43,222 nt of DNA from a virus: positions 1-43,222 of IMG/VR virus record IMGVR_UViG_3300034068_000319. One strand, given 5' to 3'. A program made the position numbers and the translations under genes. Position 1 is the stretch's first letter; each line of letters starts with the position of its first letter. Shown piece after piece: positions 34,877 through 43,221 of the stretch. Under the pieces are notes generated by a model. That model was not told where the DNA came from, ran no database searches, and saw only the letters and a program-made list of their open reading frames with translations.

Positions 34877-34949
34877 CTGGTCTGGCAGGTTTCGATCCTG
34901 CGACATCCGAATTAACAGTTCGGCACTCTACCAACTGAGTTACAGACCA
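34877..34949 (-). tRNA. tRNA-Asn (GTT)
   Basis: Acceptor TGGTCTG pairs fully with CAGACCA; D-arm ACTC/GAGT; anticodon stem CCGAA/TTCGG with GTT; T-arm GCAGG/CCTGC. The T-loop begins with A where T54 is normal (ATCGAAA). It is embedded in the minus-strand gene run. Confidence 0.9.
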
Positions 34950-34959
34950 TTATACACTA

Positions 34960-35733
34960 TTACGAAATTGGGTTAACAATTCCCTTTGGTGTATTAGCCG
35001 TTACCCACATTGATGCTACTGCTGCTGTTGCTGATGATGATGTCTGTGATACAGGACCAAATGCGGTATTGTATACCCACTTGCTACCATCTAGTGATAG
35101 TCGAGCAAAGTAGTCTGTGTTGGCATCAAAACGTGCCAAAGCATTTCCCTTTTCATCAGCATGTGCAACCGCTAAAGTGTTAGCAATGCATCCTGGATAA
35201 CTGACAGACTTATTTGTGTCATTTCCTGCTGCTGCAAATACTGGAATACCAGAAGACTCTAGATCGTTAATTAGTGATCGGATTACAGCGTCATCTGCAA
35301 GGCGAGCCTTTGGTGTATTGATTGCTCCGTATGGAACACAGTCTAACTTTGTCTTATTAAATGTTAAAGAAATTGAAACAGCACTTACCTTAGACTTATT
35401 AGCCTTTACCCAGTTAAGTGATGAGATCAATTGGCTTGGAAAAACATCAGACTGTGCACTAGAAGCACAAATTGGAATGATGCTAATTGAAGGATTCTGT
35501 AACTTTGCTACAGAATACATGGCTGTTCCATGATTGTATGGATCAGAAGCCTTTGCATTTTTAACTGGCTTTGACTGTGCACATACTGCACCTGTAGATG
35601 TGATTGCACCTTGTGCAATATTTGACTGAAAATAAGAGTCAATAATTACGAGAGACTTAGCGTCTGCTGCTTGTGATTGTACTGGTACTACAACTGAAAA
35701 CAATACTGCTATTAGTGCTACGATCTTTTTCAT
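34960..35733 (-). CDS. secreted subtilisin-like (S8) serine protease, 257 aa
   Basis: A signal peptide (residues 1 to about 23, KK then hydrophobic core, AQ/SQAADA region) leads into an S8 domain: D32 (VIIDSY), H68 (NHGTAMYS), N171 (FAAAGND) and S233 (TSSSATAAVA). AAAAGGAAT precedes ATG 35733. A phage-encoded, exported protease may cut host surface proteins or process the phage's own surface proteins from 37813 and 40659. Confidence 0.85.
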   Translation of the reverse strand: MKKIVALIAVLFSVVVPVQSQAADAKSLVIIDSYFQSNIAQGAITSTGAVCAQSKPVKNAKASDPYNHGTAMYSVAKLQNPSISIIPICASSAQSDVFPSQLISSLNWVKANKSKVSAVSISLTFNKTKLDCVPYGAINTPKARLADDAVIRSLINDLESSGIPVFAAAGNDTNKSVSYPGCIANTLAVAHADEKGNALARFDANTDYFARLSLDGSKWVYNTAFGPVSQTSSSATAAVASMWVTANTPKGIVNPIS

Positions 35734-35749
35734 TTTATTCCTTTTCATT

Positions 35750-35956
35750 TTAAGATATCATCAATCTGATGACATGTTGACAAGGGTCTCCCCCTGCCTC
35801 CCATTCTTCTACTTCTTCTTCACCCATATAAGCATAACCGCCATCATGTGTATTGCAATAAGGTGGTGTTATCCATCCCCGATCAATACCATTTGAAAGC
35901 CATATGCCAAACTCTTGCTCTTCTGGAGATAAATCTTCTTCGTCACTGTAGTTCAT
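35750..35956 (-). CDS. hypothetical acidic protein, 68 aa
   Basis: Leaderless ATG 35956 (TATACT 35968-35963, +7). Acidic, with a CNTHDGG segment and a late C-x-H pair (CQH), possibly a zinc site. No family recognised. Confidence 0.6.
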   Translation of the reverse strand: MNYSDEEDLSPEEQEFGIWLSNGIDRGWITPPYCNTHDGGYAYMGEEEVEEWEAGGDPCQHVIRLMIS

Positions 35957-35971
35957 ATTATAAGTATACCC

Positions 35972-36496
35972 CTACACACTGACAATGTCAACTGGCCCCA
36001 TGCATGATGGGTTAAATTTTATTGCAGCATTTACTGCTTGAAGAACTCTGCTCCTTGCATTTTTTTGTTTATCTGTTGCATATAAAACACCGTAAGCATA
36101 CTCTGCTCCTGAACCCATAGCAAGATATGGCAATGTGTATTTAGATAAAGACATGTCTACAGAACTATGCTCATATATTTGTCCACGAATTGCAATTATT
36201 AATCCAAGGTCTCCTTCTTTTGAAGTGTCAACCCAAAACTCATTATAAAATTCTCTAAGTTCTTTAATAAACTTAGTCTGCATAAACTTATCAGTATCTC
36301 TTATGTTTGGGGTAGAGGGTTTAAAGTTATATCTAATTCTTTCCCCATCCATTGATCCAGCATAACCAATTAGGTATGGGCCAATCTTCCAAACTTTTGG
36401 AGCATCAAGTGCTAAGATAGTTCCATCGTCAGAGGCGCCACGGTCTCCAGCCATATAGATCTTGTCTTCATGTCTTACTACAGCAATACAAGTCAT
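35972..36496 (-). CDS. Ntn-hydrolase, proteasome-beta/HslV-like, 174 aa
   Basis: It starts MTCIA, so removal of Met would leave Thr as nucleophile, as in proteasome beta and HslV subunits. Matching blocks are YMAGDRGAS, KIGPYLIGYAGS and YLAMGSGAEYAYGVLYA. Similar proteins are common in actinophages, often of unknown role. Overlaps the methylase by 4 nt. Confidence 0.82.
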   Translation of the reverse strand: MTCIAVVRHEDKIYMAGDRGASDDGTILALDAPKVWKIGPYLIGYAGSMDGERIRYNFKPSTPNIRDTDKFMQTKFIKELREFYNEFWVDTSKEGDLGLIIAIRGQIYEHSSVDMSLSKYTLPYLAMGSGAEYAYGVLYATDKQKNARSRVLQAVNAAIKFNPSCMGPVDIVSV

Positions 36497-37284
36497 TCTG
36501 CGTGGTAACCTTTCGGATATAGTGTTATTATTACTTTTTGTATTTCGTCTTCTTCTGACCAGAGCCTACTATTAGTATACACGAATTCTAGGATCTTGTC
36601 AAAGACCCCATCAACGTGTACTTCAGTATCCATACTAAGATTCATCTGAAAGTCTGCTTCCCAATCATTACTAAAATTATCTGATAGTTCTTTTATTACC
36701 TCTTCCAAACCTTTAGATTTTAATATGATGACTGTTGGTTTATTTAATAATCTAATCTCTTCAAATGTTTTTTTCTTATCTGCTAGGTGCTGAAAGTTGC
36801 CAGCAAAATAAAATGAATGAACATTTCTTTTTCCATTAACAACAGCGCTTATAACTGAGTTAGGTCCAGATAAAACTTGATAAGGAATGCTCATCTCCGA
36901 AAGTATTGATTTGAATTGTGACATAGGCTCAAGAAAAACCGAAGAACCTTCATCTGAAACAACAAATATTTTTTTTCTATTTTTTACATGCTCAAGCAAA
37001 ACATTTTTCATATCATCAACATGAGCAGGATCAGACTCAAGGTTGTATTGAAGTATGACACCCCTTGGATTTATATTTGGTCTCTCTTCAATATTGAGAT
37101 AGTTGATGGCATTGATTAATCTAGAGAACTGTCTATGATTTTCTACTAAAATAACATCTGCAGTTTTAATATGTTCTATTGCAGATAGACTAATGTCTGC
37201 TGGGTCTCCAATTGGCAGAGATCCAAACACTATGTTTTTTCTAAATATATTATTTTGTAGCGTGTCTTGAATTTGATAGCGCAA
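36493..37284 (-). CDS. RsmI-like tetrapyrrole-type SAM methylase, 263 aa
   Basis: VFGSLPIGDPADISLSAIEHIKTADVILVENHR (the segment at about 20-52) aligns with the start of RsmI, VVSDEGSSVFLEP (about 109-121) with the SAM loop, and LSGPNSVISAVV (about 138-149) with the GPSA loop. RsmI methylates C1402 of 16S rRNA. The usual PIGNLGD is altered to PIGDPAD, and the C-terminus diverges, so the substrate may differ. TTG 37284 has GAGGGG upstream. Confidence 0.72.
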   Translation of the reverse strand: MRYQIQDTLQNNIFRKNIVFGSLPIGDPADISLSAIEHIKTADVILVENHRQFSRLINAINYLNIEERPNINPRGVILQYNLESDPAHVDDMKNVLLEHVKNRKKIFVVSDEGSSVFLEPMSQFKSILSEMSIPYQVLSGPNSVISAVVNGKRNVHSFYFAGNFQHLADKKKTFEEIRLLNKPTVIILKSKGLEEVIKELSDNFSNDWEADFQMNLSMDTEVHVDGVFDKILEFVYTNSRLWSEEDEIQKVIITLYPKGYHAE

Positions 37285-37349
37285 GAGAAAGCCCCTCTAG
37301 ATAGATACCTTATAAGTATACCACCCAGAGGGGGTCTTTCAATTAATGA

Positions 37350-37637
37350 CTAATTAGCCTTTTTGTCTACAGACTTAAAGGCGTCATTTATTTCTGCAAG
37401 TGATAGTTTTCCATCGTCTAAAAAAGCCCTTGCAAGCCTCTCAATAACGCTGGCTACACCAAGTAGTCCTGCTAAGAATACTGCCTGAACTGTATCTATC
37501 CCTACTACGGCTCCTGCTCCTAGGACTGACAGTCCTGATGCTGCGAATACCGCAAGAATTCTCATGAGTATATTCGTCAACGCCTTCTGTGAGTTTTCTT
37601 TCTTGGGTGCTTCTACTGCTATTTTTTTAGTTGCCAT
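37350..37637 (-). CDS. holin-like membrane protein, 95 aa
   Basis: A basic N-terminus (MATKKIAVEAPKK) is followed by two hydrophobic segments (about 24-44, 48-64) and a short helical tail. This resembles two-span holins of actinophages. Coupled to the 59-aa membrane protein by TAATG. Confidence 0.65.
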   Translation of the reverse strand: MATKKIAVEAPKKENSQKALTNILMRILAVFAASGLSVLGAGAVVGIDTVQAVFLAGLLGVASVIERLARAFLDDGKLSLAEINDAFKSVDKKAN

Positions 37638-37816
37638 TATTCATCATCCCATTCCTTATTTCTAACTGGATAGGTAATTGCCCATGCAATCAATGTACCA
37701 ACAATTGCATAGCCTACTACCGTTTTTGCAGAACCATCAAGGACTACCCAGGCAATAAACATACCTAGAAGTGTCCAAAGTTGATCTATCATATCTTTGA
37801 TTATTTTCTTTATCAT
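37637..37816 (-). CDS. two-span membrane protein, holin-like, 59 aa
   Basis: ATG 37816 overlaps the stop of the large secreted protein (ATGA), with GGAGAAGAAG upstream; TAA overlaps the next ATG. Two membrane spans (about 12-27 and 33-48) and an acidic end. A partner or antiholin for the 95-aa protein is possible. Confidence 0.65.
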   Translation of the reverse strand: MIKKIIKDMIDQLWTLLGMFIAWVVLDGSAKTVVGYAIVGTLIAWAITYPVRNKEWDDE

Positions 37817-40551
37817 GGTCTTCTTCTCCTTATTCCCTTGGAATCGCCAGAGGCTCCTCCGCCACCTGATCCTCCAGAACTACTGCCTGTGGACCCTCCA
37901 GTGGAACCTGTCGCAGCACCTACAGCATTTAACGCTGCTCCTGCTGCTACAACTGTTGCTACAACCATTTCGGTTGCTTCTTCTCTTTCGCTTTCTGTCA
38001 TATCTGCGCCTATGCTACCCAATGCTTCTAATGCTGCTCCAGGGTCATTAAATAATTCTGCTGCAAATGCTGCTGGGTCGGAAACTAGTTCTACTTGAAC
38101 GGCAACCTCTGCTGTAATAACAACAGCCTCACCATTTTCGGATGTACGAACATCAACTGGTGTGCTTGCTGGTAAATCTGATAATTTAATTCCAGCCTCT
38201 GCAACCTGTTGTGCAGTAAGATTTTCACCTTCTGGCACTGATTGAATTAACGCATCAGCAACAATATCTTTTTCTGCTTCAGATAATTTACCATCTGAAC
38301 TTGCTAGTGCAACAATTGCTGCAACATCTTCTTGTGAAACTTCACCGTCTGATGCAAGTGCTTCTAGTACTGCTTCTTGATCTGCTACAGAAACTTTTCC
38401 ATCTTCTGCCAATGCTTCAATTAATTGATCAGTTTCTTCTGCATCAATTTCTCCATCTGCTGCCATTGACTCTGCAATTGCATCGACCTCTTCACTATCT
38501 AATTTACCGTCTGACAGTGCATCATCAACTGTATTGGTTACATCTTCTTCGGATCCCGTCACTGGTTCTATATCAACTGGTTCAACGTCTACTGGTTCTG
38601 TATCCACAGGTTCTGTTTCAACAGGCTCTGTGTCTATAGGCTCTGTCTCTACAGGAGTAGTGTCTATAGGCTCTGTCTCTATAGGAGTAGTGTCTATAGG
38701 TTCTGTTTCCACTGGTGTGGTATCCACGGGTTCTGTATCTACTGGCTCTGTATCTATAGGTTCTGTTTCAACAGGTGTTGTATCTACAGGAGTAGTGGTT
38801 ACTGGTGTGGTGTCTACTGGTGGAACAACTACTGGTGGATCTACAACTGGAGGTTGAGTAACTGGAGGTTCTATAACTGGAGGTTGAGTAACTGGAGGTT
38901 CTATAACTGGTGGTTGAGTAACTAAAGAAGGTGGAGCAGGTGTTACAACGGGTTCTGGGGCTGGTGCAGGAACTGCATTAATTACTGCTTGTGCGGTAGC
39001 AATAACAGTTGGTGCTGCTAATACTGCTTCTACTGCTGTTGAAACAACTGCAATATCTGCTACTTTTGTAGTTAATGTTGTAGTTGCTGTTGTTAATGCA
39101 GTCACAGTGTTTGCAGAAACAGTAGCGATTACAGGAATTGCTACTGCGGCTGTTGTATTTGCTGTATTTGTTGCAACAATCGCCGTAACTGCTGAGTTTA
39201 ATGTAGCAATTTGTGCATTTGCTGTATCAATTGCCGCTAGTACTGTTGCATTGTCTGGATCAGGAGTAGGTGTAAATGCAGCGCCTTGATTAATTGTTCC
39301 AGTAAACCCTGTAGTAGTGCTTGTATTAGCAATAGGTGTTACGGCACCCCCAGTTGTCTCTCTTACATTAAACCTAGCGCCATTTGGTATTGGTCCAGTC
39401 ACGCTTACATCTGCTTGCCATGCGCCATCTGCTGGGTTAACATCGGCATTAAACCTAACTTGAGTCATCTGTGTCTCGGCAGTAGTAAGAGGATATACTC
39501 TAAGGTCCCACGCAATAGACAGAGTATTGGTTGTTGTTGAATAAGTAATACCAGATCCATTACTCCATGTAGTCCAGTCATAACCCGCTACAGAAATTGA
39601 AGGGGCATTGGGTGTAGAGGAGTAGTTTTGTCCTTCATTTACTCCAAAGGTTATTGTTGCATTAGAACTAACATAAACATTGTTATATGTGACTCCACCC
39701 ATTTGTAAATTAAATGGAAGGTTCATGCGGATACCCGCATCATCTGTATTTGCTAAAACATTTGATGTTGTTCCAACTGTGGCTACCAAAGCATTTACTG
39801 CATCTTGAGCATTATTAATTGCAACATTTGCCTGAGTTAATTGTGTCTGCGCCTCTGTAGTTGCAGTGGTTACTGCTGCTACCGCCGTGGTTGCCGTTGC
39901 CACTGTGGCAGTTGCGGTATCTATTGTCGCCTGTGCTGCCTGTATTGCAGTAGAGGCTGTTGCAGCCTGTGCTACTTCTGTTGTAATTGCGGTGGCTACT
40001 TGAGTAACGGTAGTTGGAGATTCTGTCATTAAGGGGGTTGCTGTTGCTATAACTGTTGCAGTTGCAGACTCAACGACGGGGGTCGCTGCCGTGACAGCAG
40101 TTTGTGCTACAGCAACTTCTGGAGTCTGTGTTGTTGCGGTTACAGGTATTGCTGCAATTGCTGTGGTTACGGCAGTTACTGCGGTAGTAACGTCTTGCGT
40201 TACTGTTGCTGCTGTTGCTACAACTGTGGAAACATTTGATACTTCTGCTACGGCAGTGGTGGCTGCTGTGACTGCAGTAGTTGCTGCTGCTACGGCCGTG
40301 TTAGATGTTGTTACTGCCTGTACTGCAGTCGCAATAGTTGCTGTTGCTGTATCTGAGGCTTGTGCTGCTTGGGCTACCTCTGTGGTGGCTGTTGCTAAGG
40401 CTGTATTTACTGCCTGCTGGGCTGGACTTACGACTACTTGCTCTGATGGGGCTGGTGCGCCATCAGCATGTGCTTGATCAACTGGAGATATCAACATCCA
40501 TAAAGTCAAGAGCAAACCTACTAATCCAGATTTGATGAGAAGTGATTTTAT
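37813..40551 (-). CDS. large secreted Ala/Thr-rich surface protein with repeat region, about 912 aa
   Basis: A signal peptide ends in QAHA. Then come a long Thr/Ala/Val coiled region, a globular middle (NLPFNLQMGGVTYNNVYVSS to about residue 410), a Pro-rich hinge of PPVTQ/PPVIE units, and about 20 copies of a 6-residue PV[DE]TEP unit. Five EF-hand-like or TerB-like D-G-x-[IVL] repeats and a Gly/Ser tail follow. The frame opens with ATA at 40551, placed just after GGGGGAAAGG, which gives an intact KSLLIK n-region; TTG 40515 is the first standard start but loses the positive charges. Likely virion-surface or host-surface protein. Confidence 0.7.
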   Translation of the reverse strand: MKSLLIKSGLVGLLLTLWMLISPVDQAHADGAPAPSEQVVVSPAQQAVNTALATATTEVAQAAQASDTATATIATAVQAVTTSNTAVAAATTAVTAATTAVAEVSNVSTVVATAATVTQDVTTAVTAVTTAIAAIPVTATTQTPEVAVAQTAVTAATPVVESATATVIATATPLMTESPTTVTQVATAITTEVAQAATASTAIQAAQATIDTATATVATATTAVAAVTTATTEAQTQLTQANVAINNAQDAVNALVATVGTTSNVLANTDDAGIRMNLPFNLQMGGVTYNNVYVSSNATITFGVNEGQNYSSTPNAPSISVAGYDWTTWSNGSGITYSTTTNTLSIAWDLRVYPLTTAETQMTQVRFNADVNPADGAWQADVSVTGPIPNGARFNVRETTGGAVTPIANTSTTTGFTGTINQGAAFTPTPDPDNATVLAAIDTANAQIATLNSAVTAIVATNTANTTAAVAIPVIATVSANTVTALTTATTTLTTKVADIAVVSTAVEAVLAAPTVIATAQAVINAVPAPAPEPVVTPAPPSLVTQPPVIEPPVTQPPVIEPPVTQPPVVDPPVVVPPVDTTPVTTTPVDTTPVETEPIDTEPVDTEPVDTTPVETEPIDTTPIETEPIDTTPVETEPIDTEPVETEPVDTEPVDVEPVDIEPVTGSEEDVTNTVDDALSDGKLDSEEVDAIAESMAADGEIDAEETDQLIEALAEDGKVSVADQEAVLEALASDGEVSQEDVAAIVALASSDGKLSEAEKDIVADALIQSVPEGENLTAQQVAEAGIKLSDLPASTPVDVRTSENGEAVVITAEVAVQVELVSDPAAFAAELFNDPGAALEALGSIGADMTESEREEATEMVVATVVAAGAALNAVGAATGSTGGSTGSSSGGSGGGGASGDSKGIRRRRP
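38270..38520 (-). repeat. five EF-hand/TerB-like repeats in the large protein
   Basis: Tandem units of about 17 aa with D-G-x-[IVL]-[DS] and a following acidic helix (SDGKLDSEE, ADGEIDAEE, EDGKVSVAD, SDGEVSQED, SDGKLSEAE). They could bind calcium and stiffen the stalk. Confidence 0.6.
38570..38930 (-). repeat. short tandem repeats encoding PV[DE]TEP and PPV units
   Basis: An 18-bp unit (about 15-20 copies) then a 30-33-bp unit of PPVTQPPVIE type. The near identity of adjacent units suggests length variation by slippage. Confidence 0.75.
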
Positions 40552-40610
40552 TTACCTTTCCCCCTTATGCAAACAATGTCTGCTAGGATGATTATACCAT
40601 TTTATTAAAC

Positions 40611-40639
40611 AAAAAAGAGGGCTAGCACTTGGCTAACCC
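40611..40639 (-). terminator. intrinsic terminator of the 353-aa surface protein gene
   Basis: On the minus strand GGGTTAGC pairs with GCTAGCCC (one G-U) over a 5-nt loop, followed by TCTTTTTTG. Confidence 0.8.
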
Positions 40640-40658
40640 CCTTAGTTGTTGGTTTAAA

Positions 40659-41720
40659 TTACTTCTTTAGTGCAACCTTAGCCTTTGGGAACTTAGCGTT
40701 CCACTTCTTTGCCAATGCGTTGTACTGTGCAACATATGTAGCCTTAGCAAGATCTGATGCTGCCTTTGCAGTTACTGTTGCTGAATCAGATGCTGCCTTT
40801 GCGTCTGCAAGTGCCTTATCTGCTGCAACCTTATCTGCTGCACGTCCTGCCTTCTCTGCTGCAAGTGCTGCATTAGCAACTGCTAGTGCTGAGTTAGCAA
40901 CTGCAAGTTCTGCGTTCTTTGCTGCAAGTTCCCCTGCAAGATCACGAACTGCTACTACTGCAACTACAGAACCTACTGGCGCTGCAAGGCCTGTAACGGC
41001 TGCTGCTACTGTTGCGTATGCTGTAACAGTAACTGAACCTGAAGCAGGAAGTGTAATTGTCTGCTCCTTAGTTCCAATTGTTGCTGTTACTGTATCTGTT
41101 GTAAGCGCTGTTGCTGTTGCAACACCATTTGAAGATACCAATGTGTTAACAGTTACACCACTCTTAGGATTACCAAATACGTCAAAAGCAGATACCTTAA
41201 GTACCTGTGATGTACCTGCTGCTCCTGATGTTGGTGCAGAAAGTGTAATAGAGTTTGCTGTTGCTGCAGAGTTTGAACCCTGAACATAGTAAACTGTTGT
41301 AGTTCCAGCACGGGTAATCGATACTGTTCCTACTGCTGTACTTTTAGTATATACGTAAAAGTCTGCTGCTGTTCCAGTTCCTGTTGCAACTGAAAGTGTT
41401 GAAGAACCGTTTGATGCGGTTACTGGTGCTGTTGATGTTGCTAGAGCAGGAACAATTGTTGCATTTGTTGCAACTGCTGTTACTACTGTTCCAGTGTCTA
41501 CTGACGTTACAGCAATCTTCAATGCATCTGCTGCATCGATACTGTTGTCTGCTGGCACTGGTAGTGATACAGGAGTTGTTACTACTGTTCCACCTGTTGC
41601 TGCAGAACCCGCTACCGTTAGGGTAACAGTTCCAGCGTTTGCTTGCGCTGCTGGCGATACGAGCATTGTGCTAGTCAGGGCTGCAGCGATGATTAGCGAT
41701 ACTTTCTTGAATGAATTCAT
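40659..41720 (-). CDS. secreted Ala/Thr-rich surface protein with coiled-coil end, 353 aa
   Basis: Signal peptide MNSFKKVSLIIAAALTSTML ending QANA; residues about 30-250 are Thr/Val/Ala beta-rich with Ig-like spacing (SAPTSGAAGTSQVLKVSAFD then FGNPKSGVTVN); residues 265-330 are an Ala-rich coiled coil; a basic end (KFPKAKVALKK) follows. It looks like a surface or S-layer-like protein, perhaps of host origin. AAAGAGAT precedes ATG 41720; own terminator at 40611. Confidence 0.75.
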   Translation of the reverse strand: MNSFKKVSLIIAAALTSTMLVSPAAQANAGTVTLTVAGSAATGGTVVTTPVSLPVPADNSIDAADALKIAVTSVDTGTVVTAVATNATIVPALATSTAPVTASNGSSTLSVATGTGTAADFYVYTKSTAVGTVSITRAGTTTVYYVQGSNSAATANSITLSAPTSGAAGTSQVLKVSAFDVFGNPKSGVTVNTLVSSNGVATATALTTDTVTATIGTKEQTITLPASGSVTVTAYATVAAAVTGLAAPVGSVVAVVAVRDLAGELAAKNAELAVANSALAVANAALAAEKAGRAADKVAADKALADAKAASDSATVTAKAASDLAKATYVAQYNALAKKWNAKFPKAKVALKK

Positions 41721-41736
41721 TTTATCTCTTTTCTTG

Positions 41737-43221
41737 TTATAGTGTTTTTAGTCCAGCCAAATAATCTTCAATGTCTTTTAATTGACTAGGTTTATATTGT
41801 ATCACATTGCGAGAGTCCATGTCAAATTGCTCCTCTGGAGTCTTTGGCCTATCCTTGTAGGTATGGACTTCTATCTCAGTATTTATATCTTTTGGGGTAT
41901 GTGATATTGCCCCAAATATTGCTCCACACACAGCATCAGCCAAGTCCTTTGACTTCTTGCGTGGGTGATCAACTCTGTCATTTTTCATAATCTTTAACTG
42001 GGTTAGTTCTTCAAACAAAAGTTCGATTGCTGGCATTACTAGCCTCTCTTCATAAACAAGCATTGCCATATCTTCATAATGTTTTTTAGCAACAGAAACA
42101 GTATCAGTTCTCATTCCAACCTGATTCAATTCATTCTGAATATCAAATGACTGCCAACGGTCAAAAGAAACTAATCCAACATCAAACCCAAGTCTTCTAA
42201 GGTTTTGAATCCACTGCTTCACCTCTGAAAGATTAACGGGGCCTTCAATCTTTGGCTCCCACCATGCTACTGCATCTACTACTACAATTGGTGCTACCTG
42301 TTCGTAGTTATTAATTACTTGGATATTTACCCATTTTTCTACATGGGCGATTGCTACCGCACACTTGTCATGCTTTTGTGCAAGGTCAGCGTGTACATAA
42401 TATTTTTTAGTTGGATCTGGTTTAAATGACTCATCAAATCTTTTAAAAGCGTCTATTGGATTTCTTGTTGTCATACAAGATCTTACCTTCTCGTGCTGCT
42501 TAAAGAATGCATCTGATGCAAATGTTGGTACACAAGCAAAGCGCATCATTGCATCTCCAAGGTCTGTCATGAATGCAATCTTAAAATCATCAATCTTTCT
42601 TGTTGGGTTTACTTCCCATGTTGGTCTCTTGAGTGCAAAGACCCCAGGATATTTATATGAAACTATATGATCTTCATCCCAAGCGATATCAAATGTATTG
42701 TCTGCACTATCTTCTGGAAGCAATGGATTAATTACAAACTTATGTGTACGATCTATAACTTCTTTTTCAGAGATTACTGCATCATACTTTTCTGAAATAA
42801 AGTCTCCTGGATAGCGTGGGAATGAAAGCAAAACGACTTTGCCAAGGTCAGGGAAACGGGAGTCAACGGATCCACGGAAAGCCTTATATATATTATCTGC
42901 GGTCTTTCCTTGATCATTTCCTGTACCAACCTCAGATGCAAAACCTGAAATCTCATCAAGAACTGCAAGCAAAAGATTTAAACCCTCGTGTGACTCACGT
43001 TCTGAGTGTCCAGAGTAGACGGTAATAGATTTATTAAACTCAATTGAATCTGCTTTAGCATAGTATTTTCCAGCAAACCATGGTGACTTTTCAATTTTTG
43101 TTTTAAAACCTTTAAAGAAAACGTTCTTTGCCTGTTGTGCGTTAATAGCAACGTTGATTAAGTCAATAGCATCTCCAGAAGGCTTGCCAAAGTATTTTGC
43201 TGGGTCTTTTAAGCATAGTAA
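41737..43221 (-). CDS. terL: terminase large subunit (partial, 5' end outside window)
   Basis: The frame is open to the right edge. LLAVLDEISGF is the Walker B strand with the catalytic Glu, VLLSFPRYPGD the coupling motif, YYVHADLAQKHDKCAVAI the start of the RNase H-like nuclease with its first Asp, VSFDRWQS the next acidic site, and KDLADAVCGAIFGA the last. Together they power DNA packaging and cut concatemers. The Walker A part lies beyond the window. An internal TTG at 42972 is not the true start. Confidence 0.9.
   Translation of the reverse strand, partial: LLCLKDPAKYFGKPSGDAIDLINVAINAQQAKNVFFKGFKTKIEKSPWFAGKYYAKADSIEFNKSITVYSGHSERESHEGLNLLLAVLDEISGFASEVGTGNDQGKTADNIYKAFRGSVDSRFPDLGKVVLLSFPRYPGDFISEKYDAVISEKEVIDRTHKFVINPLLPEDSADNTFDIAWDEDHIVSYKYPGVFALKRPTWEVNPTRKIDDFKIAFMTDLGDAMMRFACVPTFASDAFFKQHEKVRSCMTTRNPIDAFKRFDESFKPDPTKKYYVHADLAQKHDKCAVAIAHVEKWVNIQVINNYEQVAPIVVVDAVAWWEPKIEGPVNLSEVKQWIQNLRRLGFDVGLVSFDRWQSFDIQNELNQVGMRTDTVSVAKKHYEDMAMLVYEERLVMPAIELLFEELTQLKIMKNDRVDHPRKKSKDLADAVCGAIFGAISHTPKDINTEIEVHTYKDRPKTPEEQFDMDSRNVIQYKPSQLKDIEDYLAGLKTL

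Noticed and set aside
38534-38857. 107-aa + strand frame with VSTGS repeats, and other + frames across 37781-41742
   Set aside because: They are antisense shadows of the repeated codons in the minus-strand secreted proteins, with no promoter or ribosome-binding site.
38570-38930. Possible CRISPR array
   Set aside because: The repeats are short tandem codon repeats inside one reading frame, without unique spacers.
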